DNA of 64,000 bases from Rubrimonas sp036735545 (GTDB lineage: Bacteria > Pseudomonadota > Alphaproteobacteria > Rhodobacterales > Rhodobacteraceae): the NCBI GenBank assembly GCA_036735545.1, contig DAINOD010000006.1, forward strand, positions 5,249 to 69,248, in the 5' to 3' direction. How positions within the stretch are numbered: position 1 is the stretch's first letter; each line of letters starts with the position of its first letter. Made by a program: the position numbers and the translations under genes. Shown here in pieces: positions 7,551 through 16,350 of the stretch. The notes below the pieces were generated by a model. The model was not told the origin of the DNA. It did not search any database and saw only the letters and a list, made by a program, of their open reading frames with translations.

Positions 7551-9299
7551 ATGGACCAGCACGCCGACCCTCTCGCCGCCCTCGGCGTGCCCGCCGCCAT
7601 GATGGACGCGGTGAGCCTCGACGCGCCGTGGGCGCTGGTCGAAGCCTTCGCCACCATGCCGCGCTGGAAACCCGCGGACGTCGCGACCGCCGCCCACGAC
7701 ATCGCCGCGCGCCTGAAGGCGCTGGGCGTGCCGGTGACGCTGCACGAGGCCGACCTCTACCTCTCGATCCCGTTCTCGGCCTCGGTCGAGGCCGGCGGCG
7801 AGACGTTCCGCGCCAAGCCCCCCTCCTACGCCCGCGACTGCCGCGAGGGGCTGACCGCGCCGCTGGCCTATGTCCCCGCCACCGTCAGCCAGAGCATCAA
7901 CACCCTGTTCCACAAGAGCCAGGACGAGGCGGCGTCGTCGGAGGACCGCATCCGCGGCAGGATCGTCGTCTCCGAGGGCTTCTCCTTTCCCGGCAAGATC
8001 CTCGAATTCGAGCAGAAGGGCGCGCTTGGCGTGATCGCGATCAACCCCGGGGCGGACGCGCACTGGGGCATCTGCACCTCGATATGGGGCACGCCCGACC
8101 TCGACGACCTGCCGCGCAAGCCGACGATCCCCGTCGCCGCGGTGAACAACCCTGACGGCGCGAAACTGATCGCGCTGGCCAGGGCCGGCGGCTCGGCGAC
8201 CCTGCGCACCGAGATGGAGGAGGGCTGGTATCGCTCGCTGATCCCCGAGGTGACCATCCCCGGCGCGACCGAGCCCGACCGCTTCGTGCTGGTCCACGGC
8301 CACTACGACAGCTGGGACGTCGGCGTCGGCGACAACGCCACCGGCGACGCCACGTTGCTGGAGCTCGCCCGCGTGCTCTGGACACACCGCGACGGGCTGA
8401 AGCGGTCGGTGAAGATCGCATGGTGGCCGGGGCACTCGACCGGGCGCTACGCCGGCTCCACCTGGTACGCCGACCGCTTCGCCATCGAACTCGACGAGCA
8501 GTGCGTCGCGCAGGTGAACTGCGACAGCCCCGGCTGTCGCTGGGCCTCGACCTTCAACGACCTCAGCCTGACGGCCGAGACCGAGGGCCACGTCGCCCGC
8601 GCCGTGCGCGCCGTCACCGGGCTCGGGATCAGCCCCGAGCGGCCGCATCGGGCGGGAGACTACGCCTTCAACAACATCGGCCTGTCGAGTTTTCTCATGC
8701 TGAGCTCGACGATGCCGGAGGCGCTGCGGCGCGAGAAGGGCTACTATGTCGTCGGCGGTTGCGGCGGCAACATCGCATGGCATACCGAGCACGACCTGAT
8801 CGAGATCGCCGATCGCGACAACCTGTTGCGGGACATCAGGGTGTATCTCGCCGCGGTCGTGGGCGTGGCCAACGCCGAGGTGCTGCCCTTCGACTGGCGC
8901 GCCATCGCGGCGGAGTTCGCCGAAACGATCGCCCGGCGCCAGAAGGCCGCCGGCGATCTCGCCGACCTGTCGCCCGCCGCCGACGCGGCCTCGGCGCTGG
9001 CCGCGGCGCTGGAGGCTTTCCACGCCGCGCTCGACGCCGGGCGCATCGACGCCGCGCGCGCCAACGCCGTGATCCAGCGCCTCGCCCGCATCCTCGTGCC
9101 CGTCAACCACGCGGTCGCCCCGCGCTTCCGCCACGACCCCGCCCTGCCGGTGGCGCCGCTGCCGGCGCTCGCGGTCTGCGAGGAGTTGGCGGGCCATGGT
9201 CCCGAAACGGTGGGCTTCGCGCAGACGCAGGCGCTGCGCGGGCGCAACCGGGTGGTCGCTGCGCTGCGCGAGGCCGAGCGCCTCGTGCGGGGCGCCTGA
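7551..9299 (+). CDS. M28-family metallopeptidase-like protein with PA domain, paralogue C
   Basis: The 582-residue protein is closest in motifs to paralogue A: HGHYDSWDVGVGDNATG, GHSTGRYAGSTW in place of the Glu-Glu region, NCDSPGCRW and AWHTEHDLIEIAD. It carries the same PA-like insert (AINPGADAHWG, then WGTPDLDDLPRKP). It starts at ATG 7551 with GGAG ten bases upstream and is the first gene of a five-gene operon with two M20 peptidases and hyuAB. The next start is one base after its stop. Cytoplasmic location is likely because no signal peptide is present. Precise activity is uncertain. Confidence 0.87.
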   Translation: MDQHADPLAALGVPAAMMDAVSLDAPWALVEAFATMPRWKPADVATAAHDIAARLKALGVPVTLHEADLYLSIPFSASVEAGGETFRAKPPSYARDCREGLTAPLAYVPATVSQSINTLFHKSQDEAASSEDRIRGRIVVSEGFSFPGKILEFEQKGALGVIAINPGADAHWGICTSIWGTPDLDDLPRKPTIPVAAVNNPDGAKLIALARAGGSATLRTEMEEGWYRSLIPEVTIPGATEPDRFVLVHGHYDSWDVGVGDNATGDATLLELARVLWTHRDGLKRSVKIAWWPGHSTGRYAGSTWYADRFAIELDEQCVAQVNCDSPGCRWASTFNDLSLTAETEGHVARAVRAVTGLGISPERPHRAGDYAFNNIGLSSFLMLSSTMPEALRREKGYYVVGGCGGNIAWHTEHDLIEIADRDNLLRDIRVYLAAVVGVANAEVLPFDWRAIAAEFAETIARRQKAAGDLADLSPAADAASALAAALEAFHAALDAGRIDAARANAVIQRLARILVPVNHAVAPRFRHDPALPVAPLPALAVCEELAGHGPETVGFAQTQALRGRNRVVAALREAERLVRGA

Positions 9300-9300
9300 G

Positions 9301-10692
9301 ATGGCGTCGCGAGAGGGCGCCGTCGCCCGCGCCCACGCCCATTTCGACGGCGGCGCGTTCCTCGAGACGCTGCGCGCCCGCGTCGCCGTGCCGACCGAGA
9401 GCCAGGAGCCGGGGCGGCTGCCCGACCTGCGCCGCTACTGCGCGGAGGTGATGACCCCGGCGCTGGAGACGCTCGGTTTCGCGTGCCAGACCCACGACAA
9501 CCCGGTCGCCGGCGGCGGCCCGTTCCTCGTCGCGGAGCGGCATGAGGGCGCCGGCCTGCCGACCCTGATGAGCTACGGTCACGGCGACGTGGTGCGCGGC
9601 ATCCCGGAGCAGTGGCGCGAGGGCCTCGACCCCTGGACCATCACCATCGAGGGCGAGCGCTGGTACGGCCGCGGCACGGCCGACAACAAGGGCCAGCACT
9701 CCATCGTCATCGACGGGCTGGCCGCGGCGCTGGCCGAGCGCGGGCGGCTCGGCGCCAACGTCAAGCTGCTGATCGAGACCAGCGAGGAGATCGGCTCGCC
9801 AGGCCTCGACGCCTTCCTGCAGGCCCACAAGGAAAGGTTGGCGTCCGACGTCATGATCGCCTCCGACGGGCCGCGGATGCGCCCGGGCCGGGCGGACGTG
9901 AAACTCGGCAACCGCGGCGGGATCGCATTCGACCTGTCGATCAGCCTGCGCGAGGGCTCGCGCCATTCGGGCCACTGGGGCGGCGTGCTGGAGGACCCCG
10001 GCGTCATCCTCGCCCACGCGCTGGCCTGCATCACCACCCCGCGCGGCCGGATTCTCGTGGAGGACTGGCTGCCGCGCCAGATTCCGCCACGCATCACCGA
10101 GGTCCTGAAGTCGCTCGACGTCGACCCCGCCGACCCGACGCTCGTCATGCCGCCGGACTGGGGCGAGGCGGGCCTGTCGATCCCCGAGAAGATGTACGGC
10201 TGGACCAGCTTCATCGTGCTGGCCTTCATCACCGGCCGGCCCGAGAACCCGGTGAACGGCGTGCAGCCCGACGCCCGCGCGCGCTGCCAGATCCGTTTCA
10301 CCGCCGACGCCGACCACACACGCTTTCTGCCCGCGCTGCGCGAGCACCTGGACGCGCACGGCTTTCAGCAGATCGAGATCACCCCGGCGTCGGGCAACTT
10401 CTTTCCCGCCTGGCGCACCGACCCTGACGATCCGTGGGTGGACTGGACGGTGCGCAGCGTCGCGCGCAGCGTCGGCCACCAGCCGAACCTCGTGCCGAAC
10501 TCCTCCGGCGGCCTGCCGAGCGAGTTGTTCGCCCGGGCGCTGGATTGCCCGATCATCTGGCTGCCGCACTCCTACGGCGGCTGCCGCCAGCACGGACCCG
10601 ACGAGCACCTGCTGGCGCCTCTGGCGCGCGAGGGCCTCGGCATGATGGCCGGGCTGTTCTGGGACCTTGGCGAGACGGAGGGACGACCATGA
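9301..10692 (+). CDS. M20-family metallopeptidase (dipeptidase-like)
   Basis: The 463-residue protein belongs to the M20 family of co-catalytic zinc amidases. Visible ligand motifs are SYGHGDVV, YGRGTADNKGQ with the bridging aspartate, ETSEEIGSPG with the catalytic and ligand glutamates, SDGPRM, and a C-terminal PHSYGG...HGPDEH histidine region. The length fits dipeptidase-type M20 members with a lid domain. The ATG at 9301 follows the upstream stop by one base; a longer open frame begins inside the previous gene but would overlap its conserved end. It probably hydrolyses a dipeptide or N-acyl or N-carbamoyl amino acid inside the cell. Confidence 0.92.
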   Translation: MASREGAVARAHAHFDGGAFLETLRARVAVPTESQEPGRLPDLRRYCAEVMTPALETLGFACQTHDNPVAGGGPFLVAERHEGAGLPTLMSYGHGDVVRGIPEQWREGLDPWTITIEGERWYGRGTADNKGQHSIVIDGLAAALAERGRLGANVKLLIETSEEIGSPGLDAFLQAHKERLASDVMIASDGPRMRPGRADVKLGNRGGIAFDLSISLREGSRHSGHWGGVLEDPGVILAHALACITTPRGRILVEDWLPRQIPPRITEVLKSLDVDPADPTLVMPPDWGEAGLSIPEKMYGWTSFIVLAFITGRPENPVNGVQPDARARCQIRFTADADHTRFLPALREHLDAHGFQQIEITPASGNFFPAWRTDPDDPWVDWTVRSVARSVGHQPNLVPNSSGGLPSELFARALDCPIIWLPHSYGGCRQHGPDEHLLAPLAREGLGMMAGLFWDLGETEGRP

Positions 10693-11801
10693 CCACCGAG
10701 GCGCTCTTGAAGGGCGTGCGCGCCTGGGTCGAGATCGAGAGCCACACGGCCGACGTCGCCGGCGTGAACGCCATGGCCGACCGGGTGGCGGCCGACTACG
10801 CCGCCCGCGGCGCGGCGGTGGAGCGGGTGCCGGGTCGCGACGGCTTCGGCGACCACGTCATCGCGCGGGCCCCGTGGGCGCGTGCGTCCAACGCGCCGGG
10901 GGTGCTGATCCTCAGCCACATCGACACGGTGCACCCGCGCGGCACGCTGGCGGGCTTCCCTTTCCGGGTGGAGGGCGACCTCGCCTTCGGGCCGGGCATC
11001 TACGACATGAAGGGCGGCGCCTTCATCGCCATGGACGCGGTGGGGCAGCTGGCCGCTTCGGGCGGGGCGAGGCTGCCGGTAACGCACCTCTTCGTCTCCG
11101 ACGAGGAGGTGGGCTCGCCGACCTCGCGCGACCTGATCGTGGAGCTGGCGCGGGGAGCGAAATACGTCCTTGTCACCGAGCCGGCGCGCGAGGGCGGTCG
11201 GGTCGTGACTGCCCGCAAGGGCGTCATGCGCTACGAACTCGCCGTCCACGGCCGCGCGTCGCATTCCGGCGCCCGCCATCAGGACGGCGTCAGCGCGGTG
11301 AAGGAGCTGGCGCGGCTGATCCTCGCCTTCGAGGGACTGACCGACTACGACCGCGGGATCACCTGCAACGTGGGCCGCATCGGCGGCGGCACGGGCGACA
11401 ACGTGATCCCCGCCCATGCCTGGGCCGGGATCGACGTGCGCGTCCCCGACGCCGCGGCGGCCGAGGAGGTGGAGGCCTTTGTCGCCGCGCTGGCGCCCGC
11501 CCACCCGGAGGCGCGGCTGGAGATATCGGGCGGGCTGAACCGCCCCCCCTACGAGCGCCGACCCGAGATCGCCGCGCTCTACGAGCACGCCAAGGGGCTG
11601 GCGGCGGCGCTGGGCTTTCCGCTCGGCGAGATCCACACCGGCGGCGGCAGCGACGGCAACTTCACCGCGCCGATCACGCCCACCCTCGACGGGCTCGGCG
11701 TCGACGGCAAGGGCGGCCACACCGACTACGAGCAGCTCCGCGTCTCCTCGCTCGTCGAGCGGCGCGACCTCATGCGGCGGTTGCTGGAGACGCTGGAGTG
11801 A
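10689..11801 (+). CDS. M20-family metallopeptidase (CPG2/ArgE-like)
   Basis: The 370-residue protein is a second, shorter M20 enzyme of the carboxypeptidase G2/acetylornithine deacetylase type. Motifs are SHIDTVHP (first zinc histidine), GPGIYDMKGG (bridging aspartate), SDEEVGSPTS (catalytic Glu and ligand Glu), TEPAREG, a dimerisation domain starting GRASHSG, and the final histidine in KGGHTDYE. Its ATG overlaps the upstream stop as ATGA, implying translational coupling. Two different M20 enzymes in one operon suggest successive hydrolyses, for example of a peptide and then of an N-carbamoyl or N-acyl product. Confidence 0.92.
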   Translation: MTTEALLKGVRAWVEIESHTADVAGVNAMADRVAADYAARGAAVERVPGRDGFGDHVIARAPWARASNAPGVLILSHIDTVHPRGTLAGFPFRVEGDLAFGPGIYDMKGGAFIAMDAVGQLAASGGARLPVTHLFVSDEEVGSPTSRDLIVELARGAKYVLVTEPAREGGRVVTARKGVMRYELAVHGRASHSGARHQDGVSAVKELARLILAFEGLTDYDRGITCNVGRIGGGTGDNVIPAHAWAGIDVRVPDAAAAEEVEAFVAALAPAHPEARLEISGGLNRPPYERRPEIAALYEHAKGLAAALGFPLGEIHTGGGSDGNFTAPITPTLDGLGVDGKGGHTDYEQLRVSSLVERRDLMRRLLETLE

Positions 11802-13846
11802 GCCTGCGGCTCGGCTGCGACGTCGGCGGCACCTTCACGGATTTCGTGCTGCACGACGCCGCGACCGGGGCGATCGAGACGCTGAAGCTGCCCACCGACC
11901 CGGCAGCGCCGGATCGGGCGGTGCTGGAGGGGCTCCGCCGGCTCGCCGCGGACCGGCCCGGGCTGATCGCCGGGCTGGAGGCGCTGATCCACGGCACGAC
12001 GCTGGTCATCAACGCCATCATAGAGCGCAAGGGCGCCGATGCTGCGCTGATGACCACCGAGGGTTTCCGCGACGTGCTCGAGTTGCGCCGCGAGATCCGC
12101 TACGACATCTACGACGTCCGCCAGCGCTTCCCCGCCCCGCTGATCCCGCGTCCGCGCCGGGCCGAGGCGCGCGAGCGCGTGCTGGCCGACGGGACCGTGC
12201 GGACGCCGCTGGATGAAGACCACGCCCGCGCCGTGCTTGCAGAGCTGAAGGCCGCCGGCGCCGTTTCTGTCGCGGTGTGCCTGCTGCACAGCTACGCCAA
12301 CCCCGACCACGAGCGCCGCCTCGGCGCCATTGCGGAGGATGTCGGCCTCGACGTCTCGCTGTCGGTGGACGTGCTGCCCGAGATCGGCGAGTTCGAGCGC
12401 ACCGCAACCACCGCCATCAACGCCTATGTCCGCCCCATGGTCGCGGCCTACCTCGCCGCGCTGGAGCGGGGGCTGGCCGCCACGGGCTACGCCAGACCGC
12501 TGTTCCTGATGCTGTCGGGGGGTGGGGTCGTCGGCGTGCGCGCCGCCCGCGCAGCGCCGGTGCGACTGGCCGAGAGCGGGCCCGTGGGCGGCGCGCTGGC
12601 GGCGCGCGCGCTGGGGGCCGCGGCGGGGGTGCGGGACGTGCTGGCCTTCGACATGGGCGGCACCACCGCCAAGGCCTGCCTGATCGAGGGCGGACGTCTG
12701 CCGGTGACGCGCGCCTACGAGGTGGACCGGGTGCACCGCTTCAAGCGCGGGTCCGGCACGCCGCTCGCGGCGCCCACCGTGGACCTCATCGAGATCGGCG
12801 CGGGCGGCGGCAGCCTCTGCGCCGTGGACGACCTGGGCGCGTTGCGCGTCGGGCCCGAAAGCGCCGGCGCCGATCCGGGGCCCGCCTGCTATGGCCGGGG
12901 CGGGACGCGGGCGACCGTGACCGACGCCAATCTCGTGCTGGGCTATCTCGACCCCGCCGCCTTCCTGAACGGCGCCCTGCCGCTCGACCGCGCCGCGGCC
13001 GAGGTCGCGCTGCTGCGCGACGTGGGAGAGCCGCTCGGCCTCGACGCGCTGGGCGCGGCGGCGGCGGTCGTCGAGATCGTCAACGAGAACATGGCGCAGG
13101 CGGCGCGGATGCACGCCGCAGAACGCGGCGGCGACGTCGCCACGGCCGCCATGGTCGCGTTCGGCGGCGGCGGGCCGCTGCACGGCGTCGATGTGGCGCG
13201 CAGGCTCGGCGTCGCCGAGGCGCTGGTCCCCGAGGCGGCGGGCGTGTTCTCGGCGCTGGGCTTTCTCACCGCGCCGCCGGCCTACGAGGTGGCGCGCAGC
13301 CGCCCCGTCCGCCTCGCCGAAGCCGATCCCGCGGCGCTTGCCGCGGCCTTCGCCGAACTGGCCGCGGAGGCGCGCGCCGTGCTGGCCGAAGCCGCGCCCG
13401 ACGCCGCGCTCGTCGAGCGGCGCGTGCTGGAGATGCGCTATGTCGGGCAGGGCCACCAGCTGCGCGTCGAGGCGGGCGCGCTCGACCGCGACGCCCTGGC
13501 CGAGGCCTTCGCGGTCGCCTATCGGGCCGCCTATGGCTACGCCTACGACGACCTCGAGCCCGAGATCGTCACGCTGCGGCTTCTGGCCGAAGCGGCGCTG
13601 CCGCCCGCGCCGATCGCGCAGGGCGGCGTCGCCGCCGCGGCCGCGCAGGCGCAGCGGCCGGCATGGTGCGCCCGCGCCCGCGCCATGGTCGTCCACGCCG
13701 TGACGCCCTTCTCCGCGCTGACCGGGCGCGTCGCCGGCCCGGCGCTGCTGGAGCAACCCGGCGCCACGGTGCTGATCCCAGCCGGCGCCGTCGCCGAGCG
13801 CGAGGCCGGCGGCTGGCTGCGCATCGTCACGGGAGCGGGCGCATGA
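11798..13846 (+). CDS. hyuA: Hydantoinase/oxoprolinase family protein, subunit A (ATP-dependent)
   Basis: The 682-residue protein matches the HyuA/5-oxoprolinase/N-methylhydantoinase A family, which couples ATP hydrolysis to opening of a five-membered lactam or hydantoin ring, together with HyuB. It starts DVGGTFTDF (actin/ASKHA-fold phosphate loop), has HGTTLVINAI near residue 67, and a second nucleotide motif FDMGGTTAKACLIEGG near 285. The C-terminal third contains the HyuA C-domain. It starts at GTG 11798, overlapping the preceding stop as GTGA. Substrate choice among 5-oxoproline, hydantoins and related compounds cannot be made from sequence. Confidence 0.92.
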   Translation: MSLRLGCDVGGTFTDFVLHDAATGAIETLKLPTDPAAPDRAVLEGLRRLAADRPGLIAGLEALIHGTTLVINAIIERKGADAALMTTEGFRDVLELRREIRYDIYDVRQRFPAPLIPRPRRAEARERVLADGTVRTPLDEDHARAVLAELKAAGAVSVAVCLLHSYANPDHERRLGAIAEDVGLDVSLSVDVLPEIGEFERTATTAINAYVRPMVAAYLAALERGLAATGYARPLFLMLSGGGVVGVRAARAAPVRLAESGPVGGALAARALGAAAGVRDVLAFDMGGTTAKACLIEGGRLPVTRAYEVDRVHRFKRGSGTPLAAPTVDLIEIGAGGGSLCAVDDLGALRVGPESAGADPGPACYGRGGTRATVTDANLVLGYLDPAAFLNGALPLDRAAAEVALLRDVGEPLGLDALGAAAAVVEIVNENMAQAARMHAAERGGDVATAAMVAFGGGGPLHGVDVARRLGVAEALVPEAAGVFSALGFLTAPPAYEVARSRPVRLAEADPAALAAAFAELAAEARAVLAEAAPDAALVERRVLEMRYVGQGHQLRVEAGALDRDALAEAFAVAYRAAYGYAYDDLEPEIVTLRLLAEAALPPAPIAQGGVAAAAAQAQRPAWCARARAMVVHAVTPFSALTGRVAGPALLEQPGATVLIPAGAVAEREAGGWLRIVTGAGA

Positions 13847-15576
13847 CGCTCGATCCGGTGCGGCTGCAGGTGCTGGGCTCGCGGCTCGTGGCGGTCGCCG
13901 ACGAGATCGCGGCGACGCTGGTCAAGACCGCGTTCTCGCTGGTCGTGCGCGACAACCACGACTACGCCTGCGGCCTCTACGACGCGCGGGGGCGGATGCT
14001 GGCGCAGTCCACCCAGTGCACGCCGGGGCAGGCGGGCTCCACGCCCACCGTTCTGCGCGACATGCTGGCGGTCTACCCCGCCGAGGCGCTGGCGGACGGC
14101 GACGTGCTGATCTGCAACGATCCCTGGGTGGGGGCCGGCCACTGCCCCGACGTCTTCATCGCCACGCCGATCTTTCACCGCGGTCGGCTGGCCGGCTTCG
14201 CCTGCACCTGCGCGCATCATGTCGACATGGGCGGCAGGTTGGGCGGCACCGACGCGCGCGAGGTGTTCGAGGAGGGGGTGATCATCCCCGTCTCGAAGCT
14301 GATCGAGGCGGGCCGGCCGAACGACGCGCTGTTCAGGCTGATCCGGCGCAACGTGCGCACGCCCGACAAGGTGATGGGCGACCTGCGCGCCCAGATCGCC
14401 GCCAACCATGTCGGCGCCGCCGGCGTGCGGCGGATGATGGACGCTTTCGGCCTCGACGCGCTGGAGGACCTGTTCGACGCGGTCGCCGCCCGCTCCGAAG
14501 CAGCCCTGCGCGCCCGGCTGCGCGCCCTGCCGCAGGGCGTGGCGGAGCATGACGTGGCCCACGAGATGACCGACGACGATGGCCGGCCGATCCGCATCCG
14601 CGTCCGGCTGGAGGTGGCCGACGGCGAAGCGCGGCTCGACTTCACCGGCACGTCGGCGCAGGTGCAAAAGCCGGTCAACGCGGTGCTGAACATCACGCGC
14701 GCCTATGCGGTGTTTCCCTTCATCGCCGCGCTGTGCCCGGAACTGCCCATGAACGCCGGCGCCTTCCGCCCGGTGCGGCTGCATGTGCCCGAAGGCACGG
14801 TCCTGAACCCGACCTTTCCGGCGGCCGGCATGTATCGCAGCCTGCTGTCCTATTTCACCGTCGAGGCGATCATGGGCGCCCTGCACAGGCTGGCGCCCGA
14901 GCGCGCCATGGCCCCGAGCGGCAGCTATCCGCTGTGGATCCACAAGTTCGCCGGCCGCGACGCGCAGGGGCGCCCCTTCGTCACCCACTACAACGCCCAG
15001 GGCGGGCAGGGGGCGTTCCACGATCTGGACGGCCACGCCGCAACCGTCTTTCCCGGCAACGTCGCCGGTTCGTCTGCGGAAGCCTTCGAACGGGAGGCGC
15101 CGCTTCTGGTGCTCCGCCGCGGGCTGCGGCCCGACAGCGGCGGGCCGGGGCGGATGCGCGGCGGGCTGGGGCAGGAAACCGTGCTGGAGGCGCTGGCGCC
15201 GATCCGCGCGGCGCTGAGCGGCGGCCGCTTCCACGGCGGCGCGCCCGGCCTCTCGGGCGGCGAACCCGGGAGCGCGGGCTCGATCCGGATCAACGATGGC
15301 GCGCCCTTCTCCCGGCCGGGACCCGCGACGCTGGCGCCGGGCGACCGGGTGACGCTGAGCCAGCCCGGCGGCGGCGGCTTCGGCCCGCCTTCGGCCCGCG
15401 CGCCCGAGGCCGTCGCCCGCGACGTCGCCGCCGGCTATGTCTCGCCGGCCGCGGCGCGGCTCGCCTACGGCGTCGTCACCGACGGGGCGGGCCGGCTGGA
15501 TGCGGCGGCGACCCGCCTGGCGCGCGCTGGATCCGCCGCGCAGGACACCGCCGAGCAGGGCGCCGCCGCGGAGTAG
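13843..15576 (+). CDS. hyuB: Hydantoinase/oxoprolinase family protein, subunit B
   Basis: The 577-residue protein is the partner of the preceding HyuA. It shows the family's N-terminal TLVKTAFSLVVRDNHDYACG and AQSTQCTPGQAGS segments, then CNDPWVGAGHCPD and CAHHVDMGG, which contain the conserved His/Asp/Cys cluster. The C-terminus has the GGGFGPP glycine-rich stretch typical of HyuB. Its ATG overlaps the hyuA stop as ATGA. It closes the operon that begins at 7551 and is convergent with the DUF1289 gene 46 bases away. In that 46-base gap I see no clear terminator. Confidence 0.92.
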   Translation: MTLDPVRLQVLGSRLVAVADEIAATLVKTAFSLVVRDNHDYACGLYDARGRMLAQSTQCTPGQAGSTPTVLRDMLAVYPAEALADGDVLICNDPWVGAGHCPDVFIATPIFHRGRLAGFACTCAHHVDMGGRLGGTDAREVFEEGVIIPVSKLIEAGRPNDALFRLIRRNVRTPDKVMGDLRAQIAANHVGAAGVRRMMDAFGLDALEDLFDAVAARSEAALRARLRALPQGVAEHDVAHEMTDDDGRPIRIRVRLEVADGEARLDFTGTSAQVQKPVNAVLNITRAYAVFPFIAALCPELPMNAGAFRPVRLHVPEGTVLNPTFPAAGMYRSLLSYFTVEAIMGALHRLAPERAMAPSGSYPLWIHKFAGRDAQGRPFVTHYNAQGGQGAFHDLDGHAATVFPGNVAGSSAEAFEREAPLLVLRRGLRPDSGGPGRMRGGLGQETVLEALAPIRAALSGGRFHGGAPGLSGGEPGSAGSIRINDGAPFSRPGPATLAPGDRVTLSQPGGGGFGPPSARAPEAVARDVAAGYVSPAAARLAYGVVTDGAGRLDAAATRLARAGSAAQDTAEQGAAAE

Positions 15577-15622
15577 GCCGCGCGCCCTGCGCCACGGCGT
15601 CGTCTGGCGCCGCCCCGCCGCG

Positions 15623-15871
15623 TCACGAGCCGGCGTCGCCTGCGCGCCGACGGCGACGGCTGGGGCGGTTCTCCGGGTCGGTCAGGCGCGCCATGCGGGC
15701 GGGCAGGGCGGCCATGACCGCCGCCCGGTCTGCGTCGGACATGGCCGACCAGCCGCCGATCTCCTCCAGCGTCCGGCCGCAGCCGACGCAGAGGCGAGCG
15801 CCGGGATGGATCGCGCAGATCTTCACGCAGGGGCTGGCGATCTCGTCGCGCCGCCAGACAGCATCGGTCAT
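15623..15871 (-). CDS. DUF1289 family small cysteine protein
   Basis: The 82-residue protein has the DUF1289 pattern SPCVKICAIHP followed by LCVGCGRTLEEIGGW, giving four closely spaced cysteines that could bind a metal. The C-terminus is arginine-rich (SRRRRR). The start at ATG 15871 overlaps the ruvX stop (ATGA), so it is translated with ruvX and ccmI. An upstream in-frame extension would run through ruvX and is rejected. The function of the family is not established. Confidence 0.9.
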   Translation of the reverse strand: MTDAVWRRDEIASPCVKICAIHPGARLCVGCGRTLEEIGGWSAMSDADRAAVMAALPARMARLTDPENRPSRRRRRAGDAGS

Positions 15872-16350
15872 GGGGTCTCCGTGGCGGCGTGGCGCAGCCG
15901 GTCGATGGCGCCCTGAAGGATATAGGCGGCGGCCATGCGGTCGACGACCTCCGCGCGCCGGGCCCGGCTCGCGTCCGCGTCGATCAGCGCGCGCTGCACG
16001 GCGACCGTGCTCAGCCGTTCGTCCCACAACGCCACCGGCAGGCCCGTCATGCGCGCGAGACCACGGGCGAAGGCGCGCGCCGCCTGCGCCGCCGGACCTT
16101 CGCTCCCGTCCATGTTGCGCGGCAGGCCGAGCACGAAGCCCCGCGCGTCGCGCCCGGCGGCGATGGCGGCGAGCCGCTCCGCGTCCCCGGTCAGCTTGCG
16201 CCGCGGCAGCGTCTCCAGCGGCGAGGCGAGGCTGCGGCGCGGGTCGCAGGCGGCGACGCCGATGGTCTTGGCGCCGAGATCCAGCCCGATCAGCGCGCCC
16301 GTGGGCGCCGCGCTCAGCATCTCCACCGGCCCCTCGAAGACCGCGCTCAC
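15868..16350 (-). CDS. ruvX: Putative pre-16S rRNA nuclease / RuvX-YqgF family
   Basis: The 160-residue protein has the RNase H-like YqgF fold: LIGLDLGAKTIGVA with the first catalytic aspartate, FVLGLPRNMDGSEG, and LWDERLSTVAVQRALI, ending with an aspartate-containing helix (VVDRMAAAYILQ). Members process the 5' end of 16S rRNA. I take GTG 16350, which overlaps the ccmI stop as GTGA and gives the N-terminal extension usual in related Rhodobacterales. ATG 16320 would give 150 residues. The order ccmI-ruvX-DUF1289 is typical of the group. Confidence 0.9.
   Translation of the reverse strand: MSAVFEGPVEMLSAAPTGALIGLDLGAKTIGVAACDPRRSLASPLETLPRRKLTGDAERLAAIAAGRDARGFVLGLPRNMDGSEGPAAQAARAFARGLARMTGLPVALWDERLSTVAVQRALIDADASRARRAEVVDRMAAAYILQGAIDRLRHAATETP

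Noticed and set aside
12277..13700. Long plus-strand frame across the end of hyuA in another phase
   Set aside because: The HyuA frame shows conserved motifs throughout; the other frame only becomes meaningful where it joins hyuB at 13843.
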